From VXYL01 sp965199875 (GTDB taxonomy: Bacteria > Pseudomonadota > Gammaproteobacteria > Pseudomonadales > Azotimanducaceae): DNA of 64,000 nucleotides. The position numbers and the translations under genes are program-made. The stretch lies in assembly GCA_965199875.1 (NCBI GenBank), contig OZ241346.1, positions 2,542,001 to 2,606,000 of the forward strand, in the 5' to 3' direction. Positions 8,846 to 17,626 of the stretch are shown in pieces. Under the pieces are notes generated by a model. The model ran no database searches. It saw nothing but the letters and a program-made list of their open reading frames with translations, and was not told where the DNA came from. Position 1 is the first letter of the stretch; the number at the start of each line of letters is the position of its first letter.

Positions 8846-9469
8846 CTAGCTGCGCCGAACGTCGATCAGTTCGACCTCGAAGATCAACGTCTCGTCTGCG
8901 CCTATCCTCGGCGCAGAGCCGCGCTTGCCGTAGGCCAGTTCGGAAGGAACGTAGAGCTTCCACTTGTCGCCCACGCGCATCAGTTGCAGCGCTTCCGTCC
9001 AGCCCTTGATGACGCCGCCGACGGGGAACTCGATCGGCTCTCCACGTTGCACCGAGCTGTCGAATACGCTGCCGTCGATCAACGTGCCGTGATAGTGGGT
9101 GGTCACGAAGTCGTTGACCGTCGGCGTGGCGCCGGTGCCGGAGGCGAGCACTTCGTACTGCAGGCCGGATTCGGTGGTGACGACGCTGGCCCGCTTGCCG
9201 TTCTCGGCAAGAAACGCAAGCCCCTTGGCCAAGGCCGTCGGCGGAGCGGGCGCAACGCTCGCGGGTTCGGCGGGCGCTGGCGGCGCCGGGCTGTCCTGTC
9301 GGTCGTCGTCCTTGGGCGCGCAGCCGATCATCGGCAGCGCTGCGGCGGCGCAAACCAAGGCGGCGATGACGCGCCGGCCGAAGCGCGCAGACCGAGCGCG
9401 CGTGGAGGTGGGCGACGAAGTTGCGGCGGCGGTATGCATGGCAGTCGAGGTTCCTAGGCTTCGCGGCAT
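8846..9469 (-). CDS. FKBP-type peptidyl-prolyl isomerase, predicted lipoprotein
   Basis: Peptidyl-prolyl cis-trans isomerase of the FKBP class, probably anchored in the envelope. A signal region ends in the lipobox LPMIGC (Cys50 from the first ATG). A Pro/Ala-rich linker leads into the FKBP domain, about residues 105-207, with TESGLQYEVL, GSVFDSSVQRGEPIEFPVGGVIKGW and FEVELIDV, all hallmark segments. The start could also be the ATG at 9439, which gives a more normal signal length. Such proteins help fold envelope proteins; no specific client can be inferred. Confidence 0.93.
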   Translation of the reverse strand: MPRSLGTSTAMHTAAATSSPTSTRARSARFGRRVIAALVCAAAALPMIGCAPKDDDRQDSPAPPAPAEPASVAPAPPTALAKGLAFLAENGKRASVVTTESGLQYEVLASGTGATPTVNDFVTTHYHGTLIDGSVFDSSVQRGEPIEFPVGGVIKGWTEALQLMRVGDKWKLYVPSELAYGKRGSAPRIGADETLIFEVELIDVRRS

Positions 9470-9590
9470 CGGCCGGCAAGGTGGGCGATTCTACGCCAAC
9501 GGCGCTGTCAGCCAAGCGCCGGCTTGGCGTCGTTGTCGCGGCTGCCCGCATGGGGTAGGTTGCGGTTCAGAAGTCCAAAGGGGAGGTGCG

Positions 9591-11420
9591 TTGGCTTCGT
9601 TGCGAACGTGGCGCTCGGTGCGGCATCTTGGCGTCGGGCAGATCGTTTGGCGTGGAATCTGCCGCGCCCGCTTTATGGCGATGGGCGCTTTTCCAAAGCG
9701 GACGCGACGCTGGCTCGAGCGCAGCGCCAACGCGCTTCCGCGGCCGCGGTTCGCCGACCCGCGCTTTGGTCGCGTGGCGGAGCAGCTGCTGCGAATGCAG
9801 CAGGCGCTGCATGGCTGCGAGGCGCCGGCGATGCTGGCGGGGCGCTTCAAGCTGCTCGGGCGGGAGGTCGACTTCGGCAGCTTGGAAGCCGTCGAGTGGC
9901 GGCGCGATCTGCAGGAGGGCAACAATGCGCTCTGGCGAATGACCTTGGGCTACTTCGGCTACGCGCCGCCGCTTCTGGTCGGCGGCGACGAAGCCGCGCT
10001 GCGCGCGATGGCCGTCCTGGTGCGGTCGCTGGAAGCGCAGAATCCCTTGACCGCCAGCGGCGTCTTCCGCGACATCTGGAATCCCTACTGCGTCAGCTGC
10101 CGGGTCGTCAATTTGCTGGCAGGGCTGTGGCTCTTCGATCGAGCTGCGCCCGACGGCGCCGGACGAGCCCGCGCCGCCAGGGAGGACGTGCTGCGCCACG
10201 TTCGCTTCTGCGCCGCCTTTCTGCGCGCCAATCTGGAGCGCGACATGGGCTACAACCACTTGCTGAAGAACTACGTCGCCCTGGCGATCTACGCGGCGGC
10301 CGCGGGTACGCTGCCCAAGGGTTGGCGTTTCCTGCACGTCGCCGTGCCGGCGTCGGTCGCCGCGCAGATACTCGACGACGGCGGCCATGCCGAGCGTTCT
10401 CCCATGTACCACGTGCTGTCGATGCTGGACGTGCAGCTGCTGGCGGACTCCGGCGTTCTGTCTGCGAACGTGGTGGCGCAGTTGCAGGCGCGGCTGCAGG
10501 ACATGCGCGCCGCGCTGCGGGCGATGGCTCATCCAGACGGCGACATCGCGCTGTTCAACGACTCCTGGCTGGGCGGAGCGCCTTGCGCGGCCGCTCTGCT
10601 CGACGACGGCTTGGCGCGGGCCGGCGACCGCGCCGTAACGGCGCTGGACGCGACCGGCTACGTGCAACTGCGCAGCGAGGACGCTACTGCGATCTTCGAC
10701 TGCGGCGCCTGCGGCCCCGACGACAATCCCGCTCATGCCCACGCGGACTTCCTGGCGCTGGAGCTGTCGATTGGCAAGCGCCGCTTTCTGGTCGACTTCG
10801 GCGTTCCAACCTACACCGCCGGCGTGCTGCGCGATCGATCGCGCTCCGCTCGGACGCACAACGGCCCGCGCTTCGAGGCCGCCGAGCCGATGGAGTTCTG
10901 GCTGTCGTTCCGGGTAGGTCGGCGAGGTCGGGCCTTTCGGCTGAGCGACGTCGGTGCCGGCGCGAATACGCCATTGCGCTGCGCCGGCTGGCAGAACGGC
11001 TATGCCGGCATCGGTGGCGCCGTTGCCCGTTGCGTCGCGTTGTTTCCCGGTCGCGGATTGTTGATCGTCGATGTCTGGCAAGGTGGCGCGAAGCACGAAG
11101 CGGTGGCGGACTATCTGATCGCCGAGCCGTGGCAGCCGGTGGCGCCTTGGCGCTTTGCTTGCGCTGCCGAGGCGTCGGCCCCTGAAGTGGCGTTCGACGT
11201 GCTCGTTGGCGAGGCGGAACGCCCCGCGCCGGCCGAGTACTGGCCGCGCTTCGGCCAGGCCAGCAAGGCGCACCGGGTGCGGGTGCGACCGAAAGGCGCC
11301 GACACCCGGCGCTGGGCAACTGTTTGGCTAGGATGGAAGGGCAGTCCGCCGGAGGCGCCGGTCGTGCGCGACATCGGCGAGTTGCTGTTCGCCGCGCTGC
11401 CGACGCGGAAGGCTGGCTAG
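9591..11420 (+). CDS. Heparinase II/III-like polysaccharide lyase family protein
   Basis: A 609-residue protein resembling the heparinase II/III family proteins often encoded in exopolysaccharide loci, where they are thought to cleave or edit uronate-containing glycan. The TTG start at 9591 is preceded by GGAGG at 9583-9587 and gives the family-like N terminus SLRTWRSVRHLGVGQI; a later ATG at 9675 would drop this. An alpha-helical toroid region contains ERDMGYNHLLKNYVALAIYA, followed by HAERSPMYHVLSMLDVQLL. The C-terminal beta-rich part has HAHADFLALELSI, RFLVDFGVPTY and RSARTHNGPRFE. No signal peptide is obvious. A glycosyltransferase gene follows on the same strand. Confidence 0.85.
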   Translation: MASLRTWRSVRHLGVGQIVWRGICRARFMAMGAFPKRTRRWLERSANALPRPRFADPRFGRVAEQLLRMQQALHGCEAPAMLAGRFKLLGREVDFGSLEAVEWRRDLQEGNNALWRMTLGYFGYAPPLLVGGDEAALRAMAVLVRSLEAQNPLTASGVFRDIWNPYCVSCRVVNLLAGLWLFDRAAPDGAGRARAAREDVLRHVRFCAAFLRANLERDMGYNHLLKNYVALAIYAAAAGTLPKGWRFLHVAVPASVAAQILDDGGHAERSPMYHVLSMLDVQLLADSGVLSANVVAQLQARLQDMRAALRAMAHPDGDIALFNDSWLGGAPCAAALLDDGLARAGDRAVTALDATGYVQLRSEDATAIFDCGACGPDDNPAHAHADFLALELSIGKRRFLVDFGVPTYTAGVLRDRSRSARTHNGPRFEAAEPMEFWLSFRVGRRGRAFRLSDVGAGANTPLRCAGWQNGYAGIGGAVARCVALFPGRGLLIVDVWQGGAKHEAVADYLIAEPWQPVAPWRFACAAEASAPEVAFDVLVGEAERPAPAEYWPRFGQASKAHRVRVRPKGADTRRWATVWLGWKGSPPEAPVVRDIGELLFAALPTRKAG

Positions 11421-11618
11421 TGGTTCGATTCCCAATTGACGTGGCAAATGGCGCGTTCCGTCTGTCGTCGCCTCGGCACGTGCTGCTTGAGGATGTGCCG
11501 TCCCGCAAGGCCACCGGTGTCTAGGTCGAGCGACGAAACCCGTCCCACTGGAACGCATGTTGTTCTGGAAAGCGGCACGCTAGTGGCGGCAGCCGGATCC
11601 CAGCCGCCGGAGGTTGCC

Positions 11619-12902
11619 GTGCGGCGGATGGCCGTCGAAGCGGCGCAGCGCCCGCTGCGCATCGGCGTGCTGTGCGCGCGCTTCCCGCTGCCGACGACCC
11701 GTGCCGATCAGCACACCACGGCGCATCTGCTGGCGTTTCTGCATGCCCGCGGCCACGAAGTGGACTTGTTCTGCCTTAGCGGAGAACGGCCGTCGTCGGA
11801 ACTGCGCGACTGGGTGGCTGGTCGCTGCCGCGAGGTGTCGATCGTCCCAGAGCGCCGTTGGCGGTGCGTGCTCGGCGCGGTCGTCGCGCCCTTTCAAGGC
11901 CTGCCCTTGCAGGTTGGCTGGTTTGGCGACCCGCGCTTGGGCGCGGCCGTGCGCCGCGCCGTCAAGCGGCGAGACTACGACGTGCTCTACGGCTATACGT
12001 TGCGCTGCGCCGAGCCGTTGCGTGGCCTGGGCCGAGGACGAACAGCCGGTGCGGCGGACCATCGCCCGGCTACCTACCTGGCGATGCAGTTGTCCCAGGC
12101 GCTGAACACGCGGCGCATCGCCGAACACTCGACCCGGTGGTGGGAGCGCATGGTCTACGGTTTGGAGCACCGCTTGACCGGCGCCTACGAATCCCGGGTA
12201 TGGCGCGACTTCACCCGCACGGTGCTGATCGGCGAGTCGGACGTGCGCGAAGTGAGCCGGGAATGCATGCGCCGCGGCGTGCCGGTCATCGACAACCATC
12301 TGCTGTCGGCGCATGGCGTCGATGCCGATCGCTACTTCGTGCCGGACGCGAGGGAAGCCCCCTGCCGGCTTGTATTCAGCGGCCAGATGGCCACCAACAC
12401 GAACGTCAACGCGGTGTTGTGGTTCGTTCGCAACGTATGGCCGAAGGTGCGTCGGGAGTTTCCGGCCGCCGAGTTCGTGGTCGTGGGACGTCGGCCGCGT
12501 CGAGAGATACGGGATCTGCACGGCCAGCAGCGCATCACGGTGGCAGGCGAAGTCGACAATCCGGCACGACACATGGCCAGCGCCGCCGTCTGCGTGAACC
12601 CGATGCAGGCGGGCGCCGGCATGCAGAACAAGCTGCTGGAGTACTTCGCGGCCGGCAAGGCCGTGGTTGCGACTTCGGTGGCCAACGAAGGCATCGGCGC
12701 GAAGTCGGAAGAGCAGGTGGTGATTGCCGACACGCCCGCGGACTTCGCTTCGGCAGTCGCCCGGCTGTTGCGGGATCCGCCGCTGCGCCAGCGCCTGGGA
12801 AACGCGGCGCGCGACTACGTCGTCGCCGAGTGGAGCTGGGAGGCCCACTTCCTGAAGCTTGAAGCCGACATGTACCGGCAGGTGGACGGCGCGAATCGAT
12901 AG
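11619..12902 (+). CDS. Glycosyltransferase (GT4-like, TIGR03087-like)
   Basis: A GT-B glycosyltransferase of about 427 residues. The GTG start at 11619 has GGAGG at 11609-11613; an ATG nine bases later is an alternative, and the longer open frame back to 11436 looks non-coding. The N-terminal domain (RIGVLCARFPLPTTRADQH) and the C-terminal donor domain (FSGQMATNTNVNAVLWF, FVVVGRRPR, and NPMQAGAGMQNKLLEYFAAG with the family glutamate) are clear. It resembles sugar transferases associated with PEP-CTERM/exosortase-type exopolysaccharide loci, but no exosortase is in the window. It follows the heparinase-like gene and converges with a wzz-like gene. Confidence 0.85.
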   Translation: MRRMAVEAAQRPLRIGVLCARFPLPTTRADQHTTAHLLAFLHARGHEVDLFCLSGERPSSELRDWVAGRCREVSIVPERRWRCVLGAVVAPFQGLPLQVGWFGDPRLGAAVRRAVKRRDYDVLYGYTLRCAEPLRGLGRGRTAGAADHRPATYLAMQLSQALNTRRIAEHSTRWWERMVYGLEHRLTGAYESRVWRDFTRTVLIGESDVREVSRECMRRGVPVIDNHLLSAHGVDADRYFVPDAREAPCRLVFSGQMATNTNVNAVLWFVRNVWPKVRREFPAAEFVVVGRRPRREIRDLHGQQRITVAGEVDNPARHMASAAVCVNPMQAGAGMQNKLLEYFAAGKAVVATSVANEGIGAKSEEQVVIADTPADFASAVARLLRDPPLRQRLGNAARDYVVAEWSWEAHFLKLEADMYRQVDGANR

Positions 12903-12957
12903 GTTCTGTCCGTCGGCAGGGGCGGCAAGGACCCCGGTCGGCGAAAGTGGGCTGGCC

Positions 12958-14466
12958 CTATGCTTGTTCTTGCGCCGCAGGCGCCGCTCGGCGGAAAAAC
13001 GGCCTTCTGCCCATCGCGTTTGCTGCGAATGCCATGCAGACGCCGCCGAAGGAAGCCACCAGCAGCGCTGCGAACCCGCCAAGCAGCGGCGATGGCCACG
13101 CGGAAATGGATGGGGCTAGGGAGTACGACGCCAAGCGGACGGCGGATGGCGAGGCGGTGGCCCGCAGTTGCAGTTCGACAACCTCGTTTTGCAGCGTCTC
13201 CAAGGTGGACCGCCGCAGGTCCCGTACCAGCGTCAGATCGGCCAGCGTCGCCGTTTCCAGCTGCTTTTGCGCGACGAGCGCCTGCTTGTCCCGCTCGATG
13301 CCGTTCATGAGCGTCAGCAGCGGCTGTTCGTCGATGGGCTGCGCAAGGGCTTCATTCAGCGACAGCAAGGAGGAAACGTCCTCGGACGCGGATGTGCCCA
13401 GGAAAACGTCGATCGACTCGTTGAGGGCTTCGTTTTCTTCTTTCACCTTGGCGAGCCGAGCATCCAGGGCTTCGAGCAGCGCATCAAGCTCGGCGAGCTT
13501 CGAGCTCGAGCTGCCCGACGCGACGGTGTCGAACGAGATCTCTACAGGCGTGCTCCCGCCATAGATGTCCGCCATGAGCAGAGCCGTTGCCAAGTCGGTG
13601 GATGCGCCGTTGTCGCCATTGGTTGTGGCCAACAGGTCGCGTAGCGACGCAGCCATGCGTATGGACGAGACGAGCGTGCGCTCGCGAGCGTAGTTGTCCT
13701 TGAGCTGTTGAGCGTCGGAGTTGCCCTGCTCGATGTAGCGAAGCGCCGTGCCCTGCTTCCAGACTTCCATCAGTTCGGTGTTGAGTTGCTGCAAGGACGC
13801 GATCCTGGTGGCCAGGAAGTCGATTTGGCTTGCGGCCATGAATTGCTGGAGTGCCGCTTCGGCGTCTTGATACTGCTTGCGAACGGCGTCGCGTTCCTGA
13901 AGGATCGTCGCGATGACCCGCTGCGGCACCGATTCGTAGAGCTGGTTGATGTCCTGGACGTATGCGTCGGCCCATGCGTCGGCAACGTACTTCGCTCGTT
14001 GAGGCGACTCCATGCGCGCCGTGATGCGGATGAGATCGCTCTCGGGGTGTTGCGACGCGACGCCGAAGGTGACCAGCTTGGCGGTCACCTTCAAGAGCAG
14101 GGAGCTTGGCGAATACTCGTCTTCGGGCGGCAGCGTTTCGCTGACCGTCTGCGCCAGGCTCGACTTGTGTACAAGCCCAAGAAGCGCCGCTCGCCGCCCG
14201 GCGAGCCGCCGCTGGAAGAGCCGTCTGTCCTGGTTGGTCGTGACGCCGAAGCGTTCGTCGATGGCGACGTTCGCGCCGGTCTGGATGATCGCCACGTCGG
14301 CGTAGGCGTCGTAGCGCGGGAGCACGAGGTCCAACGCCCACACTGCGACGACGCCGAGTGCTGCGCCGGCGATGGAGACGATGGCGATGTCGCGCCACCA
14401 GGACAGCAAAACCAGCACGTAGCTGCCGAGCGAGACCTCGTCGTCCGTCTTCAAGGGTTGTTCCAT
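12958..14466 (-). CDS. Wzz-like polysaccharide chain-length determinant protein
   Basis: A 502-residue inner-membrane protein of the Wzz/GumC (PCP) type that would set glycan chain length together with a Wzy polymerase. One transmembrane helix follows the N-terminal segment (WWRDIAIVSIAGAALGVVAVW) and another lies near the C terminus (PLLGGFAALLVASFGGVCMAF), with a long periplasmic region between them rich in Gln and Glu (coiled coil, about residues 180-420). No Walker motifs or tyrosine-rich tail are present, so it is not fused to a BY-kinase. It lies 85 bp downstream of the initiating sugar transferase gene on the same strand. Confidence 0.85.
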   Translation of the reverse strand: MEQPLKTDDEVSLGSYVLVLLSWWRDIAIVSIAGAALGVVAVWALDLVLPRYDAYADVAIIQTGANVAIDERFGVTTNQDRRLFQRRLAGRRAALLGLVHKSSLAQTVSETLPPEDEYSPSSLLLKVTAKLVTFGVASQHPESDLIRITARMESPQRAKYVADAWADAYVQDINQLYESVPQRVIATILQERDAVRKQYQDAEAALQQFMAASQIDFLATRIASLQQLNTELMEVWKQGTALRYIEQGNSDAQQLKDNYARERTLVSSIRMAASLRDLLATTNGDNGASTDLATALLMADIYGGSTPVEISFDTVASGSSSSKLAELDALLEALDARLAKVKEENEALNESIDVFLGTSASEDVSSLLSLNEALAQPIDEQPLLTLMNGIERDKQALVAQKQLETATLADLTLVRDLRRSTLETLQNEVVELQLRATASPSAVRLASYSLAPSISAWPSPLLGGFAALLVASFGGVCMAFAANAMGRRPFFRRAAPAAQEQA

Positions 14467-14552
14467 CCTGCGGGCTGGATCATGCCGGTTCGTGACTGCC
14501 TAGCGAACGCCAGCGCGGCGTTATCGATCAGCGGCCCCGTCGTACATTGTAG

Positions 14553-15359
14553 CTATCGGTTGTTGTTAAAGGGGGGGGGGGCGTAGGCGCGATGCAGAAC
14601 GGTGTACACGGCGGAGAACAGCAGCTTGAGGTCCTGCAACGGCCCTACATGGCGAATGTACAGATTGTCGTACCTCAGTTTGTCGCTTGGGGACGCCCAG
14701 TAGGAGCCGCGGACTTGCGCCAGTCCGGCGATGCCGGGTTTCACCCGCAGGCGCTGCTTGAACCGGGGCAGCTTCTGCACGATGGCGTTGTGGCGCACCA
14801 CCGACTCGGCCCGGGGACCCACTAGGCTCATCTCGCCACGCAGCACGTTGACGACTTGCGGCACTTCGTCCAAGTGGAACTTGCGCAACAGGGCGCCGAC
14901 GCGGGTGATCCGGCAGTCGTTCTCCCGCGCCAGTTCTTCGTTCCCCGCGTCGATCTTCATCGTGCGCAACTTGAGCATCCTGAACGAGCGTCCGTGCAGA
15001 CCGACGCGATCCTGGGAGAAGAAGACCGGCCCGCGATCGTCCAGCCATATGGCGATGGGTATGACCACCAAGGCGGTCAGCCAGAACGGCAGCAGCACGA
15101 TGGCAGCCACTGCGATAACCGCCAGATCGAAGGCGTACTTGTACCTCGTGGCGGTTTCGCCGTCCGGCGCGAACTCCCGCCCGCCAGCGCCGAGCGCTTC
15201 GGTGTTCACGGTTCGCTTGTAGTCGAAAACGGGGCCGAAGCCTGCGGTAGCCACGCCAATTCGTCCACGCAAGGTGTCCAGCACGGCGGCTAGCTTACGG
15301 CCTTGCGGGGCCGAAAGGCACAGCAGAAATCGAGCAATCGGCGCGAAAGTTCGCGGCAC
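14553..15359 (-). CDS. Initiating sugar transferase (WcaJ/WbaP-like)
   Basis: A bacterial sugar transferase (PF02397 type) that would start glycan assembly by moving a sugar-phosphate onto undecaprenyl phosphate. It has one membrane helix (YAFDLAVIAVAAIVLLPFWL), then the catalytic region with GPVFFSQDRVGLHGRSFRMLK, KLRTMK, LLRKFHLDEVPQ, NVLRGEMSLVGPRAE and KPGIAGLAQVRG. It lacks the large multi-helix N-terminal domain of WbaP and is 268 residues from the GTG at 15359; a GTG at 15284 is a plausible alternative. An 11-base poly-C run on the coding strand lies nine codons from the end. Confidence 0.92.
   Translation of the reverse strand: MPRTFAPIARFLLCLSAPQGRKLAAVLDTLRGRIGVATAGFGPVFDYKRTVNTEALGAGGREFAPDGETATRYKYAFDLAVIAVAAIVLLPFWLTALVVIPIAIWLDDRGPVFFSQDRVGLHGRSFRMLKLRTMKIDAGNEELARENDCRITRVGALLRKFHLDEVPQVVNVLRGEMSLVGPRAESVVRHNAIVQKLPRFKQRLRVKPGIAGLAQVRGSYWASPSDKLRYDNLYIRHVGPLQDLKLLFSAVYTVLHRAYAPPPFNNNR
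14571..14581. repeat. Eleven-base G/C homopolymer inside the sugar transferase 3' end
   Basis: Eleven consecutive G bases on the plus strand encode the tail Ala-Pro-Pro-Pro of the sugar transferase on the minus strand. Tracts of this length are prone to replication slippage. Because the tract falls after the conserved domain, gain or loss of a base would change only the last few residues and the stop position. Confidence 0.9.
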
Positions 15360-15471
15360 GACTCGCCGGTCGAGCCGCGTGCAGTCGGCGTGGCGAAACT
15401 TGCGTGGCTTGCTGGTGGCGCCGTTGGCTTTGGGTTACATTGCCTGTCCGTACCACGCTTCGAGCGCCAAC

Positions 15472-17604
15472 ATGAGCTACAACCTCCGCACGAAGGCGGC
15501 TGCCGCGGCCGGGCTGGCCGCCTTCGTCGTCGCGAGTTTCGCGGTCGCCGATGCCGGCGGCGTTGATGTCGAACTGGCGCCCCTCGATGTCCACGCCCGA
15601 ACCAGCGTCGCCGTCGTCGATCGCCTGCGCCATCACCACCTGATTCGCTCCAAGCCCCTTGACGACGACGCTTCGGAGCGTATTTTCGACAAGTACCTGG
15701 CGTTCCTGGACGGCAAGCGCGTCTTCCTGCTCGCCTCCGACATCGCCAAGCTGCAGCAGTACCGAATGGCGCTGGACGATGCGCTCCAGCAGGGCGACAT
15801 GCAGCCGGCGTTCGACATCTACAACACCTTCCGCCGCCGTGCGTTGCAGCGCGCCGACTACGAAGAAGGCCTGCTGCGACGCGGCATCGAGCGCTTCGAC
15901 TTCACCTTGGACGAGTTCGTGGACCTGGACCGCTCCGAGGCGCCGTGGCCGGCCGATCTCGAAGAAGCCAGGAATCTGTGGCGGCTGGCGCTGAAGAGCC
16001 GCGTGCTCGGCCGCAAACTGGCCGGCGAAACCGTGGAAGAGATCGGCGACACCCTCGAAAAGCGTCTGAAGAACAGCCGGCGCCTCATCCGCCAGACGCG
16101 CAGCGAGGACGTCTTCCAGCTGTTCATCAACGCCTTCACGCAGACCTACGACAAGCACACCCAGTACTTTTCGCCGCGCGACTCCGAGGACTTCAACATC
16201 CACATGTCGCTGTCCCTGGAAGGCATTGGCGCGGTGCTCGGCACCAAGGACGAGTACACCGTCGTGCATCGGCTGGTGAAGGGCGGCCCGGCCGACCTGG
16301 GCGGCGACTTGCGTCCCAACGAGCGCATCGTCGCCGTCGCCCAGAGCGTCCGCGAACCGTTTGTCGACATCGTCGGCCGGCGCACCGACGAGGTGGTGGA
16401 GCTGATTCGCGGGCCAAAAGGCTCGCCGGTGCTGCTGAAGGTGATGCCCGAAGGGCCGAGCGTGATGGAAACGCGCATCGTCGAAATCGTCCGCGACGTG
16501 GTGAAGCTGGAGGAGCAAGCGGCGAGTTCGGCGCGCCTCGAGGTGGAAGGCGCGGCCCGAACCCAGCGCATCGGCGTCGTCGTCGTGCCGACGTTCTACA
16601 TCGACTTCGAGGCGCTGCGGCAGGGCAACGCGAACTACAAGAGCACCACCCGGGACGTCGCGCGGCTGATTTCCGAACTGCGCCAGGAGGGCTTGGACGG
16701 GGTGATCGTCGACCTGCGCAACAACGGCGGCGGTTCGCTGCAAGAAGCGGTGGAGCTGACCGGCATCTTCGTCGAATCCGGCCCCGTCGTGCAGGTGGCG
16801 AACGACGTCCGCCGCCCGGACGTCTACAGCGACAGCGACAACTCCGCGGTTTGGACCGGGCCGCTGGCCGTCATGGTGAACGGTCTGTCCGCCTCGGCGT
16901 CGGAGATCTTCGCCGGCGCCATTCAAGACTACGGCTTGGGCGTGGTGGTCGGCAGCGAAACCTTCGGCAAGGGCACGGTGCAAAGCCTGATTCCCCTCCA
17001 GCGCGGCGAGTTGAAAGTGACGGAGCGGCGCTTCTATAGGGTTTCCGGCGAGGGAACCGAACAGAACGGCGTCGTTCCGGACATCGCCTTTCCGCTGCCG
17101 GAAGGCCGTGCCGAGGATTCCGCAACCCTCGCCGGCAGCATCGACACGCCGGGCAACTCGGTCGCGCCGGCAGACTACCGGGCGTCCAACCGCGTGGCCC
17201 CGGTGCTGGAGACCTTGGCGCAGCGCCATGCCCAGCGCGTCCAGGACGACGCCGAGTTCGCCTATCTTCGCGCCAGGAAGGAGCGTTTCGAGGCCACCCG
17301 CTCGCGCACCCGCCTGTCGCTGCGCGAAGACGCGCGTCTGGCGCAGAAGGAAGCCGACGACGCCTGGTTCCTGGACGTCGAAAACAAGCGTCTGATCGGC
17401 CGCGGCGAACCGCCGGCGGCGACCATCGACGAACTCGTCAAGCGGCGCGAGGACGACAGCTTCGAGCCGCCGAAGCCCGAAGACGACGCGCTGGTGCTGG
17501 AGACCGCGAACATCCTGGTCGACTTCATCGACTTGTCGAGGCCCCTTGCCAGCGCCGCCACGCCACCGGCCTTCGGCGGCGCATCCGAGGCCGCCGTGCA
17601 TTGA
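15472..17604 (+). CDS. prc: Tail-specific carboxy-terminal protease (Prc/Tsp, S41A)
   Basis: Periplasmic serine/lysine protease that degrades or trims proteins from the C terminus. The ATG at 15472 gives 710 residues with a signal peptide (AAAAAGLAAFVVASFAVADA). Domains in order: Tsp N-terminal domain with HLIRSKPLDDDASERIFDKY, a PDZ domain around VVHRLVKGGPADLGGDL, the S41 catalytic domain with DGVIVDLRNNGGGSLQEAVEL, Ser in GLSASASEIF and Lys in ETFGKGTVQ, and a C-terminal DUF3340-like region. Family members control peptidoglycan hydrolases and envelope protein turnover. It is divergent from the sugar transferase gene and stands alone, converging with thrS 22 bp away. Confidence 0.95.
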   Translation: MSYNLRTKAAAAAGLAAFVVASFAVADAGGVDVELAPLDVHARTSVAVVDRLRHHHLIRSKPLDDDASERIFDKYLAFLDGKRVFLLASDIAKLQQYRMALDDALQQGDMQPAFDIYNTFRRRALQRADYEEGLLRRGIERFDFTLDEFVDLDRSEAPWPADLEEARNLWRLALKSRVLGRKLAGETVEEIGDTLEKRLKNSRRLIRQTRSEDVFQLFINAFTQTYDKHTQYFSPRDSEDFNIHMSLSLEGIGAVLGTKDEYTVVHRLVKGGPADLGGDLRPNERIVAVAQSVREPFVDIVGRRTDEVVELIRGPKGSPVLLKVMPEGPSVMETRIVEIVRDVVKLEEQAASSARLEVEGAARTQRIGVVVVPTFYIDFEALRQGNANYKSTTRDVARLISELRQEGLDGVIVDLRNNGGGSLQEAVELTGIFVESGPVVQVANDVRRPDVYSDSDNSAVWTGPLAVMVNGLSASASEIFAGAIQDYGLGVVVGSETFGKGTVQSLIPLQRGELKVTERRFYRVSGEGTEQNGVVPDIAFPLPEGRAEDSATLAGSIDTPGNSVAPADYRASNRVAPVLETLAQRHAQRVQDDAEFAYLRARKERFEATRSRTRLSLREDARLAQKEADDAWFLDVENKRLIGRGEPPAATIDELVKRREDDSFEPPKPEDDALVLETANILVDFIDLSRPLASAATPPAFGGASEAAVH

Positions 17605-17626
17605 TCGGCTTGGGCGGTGCGCCGCC

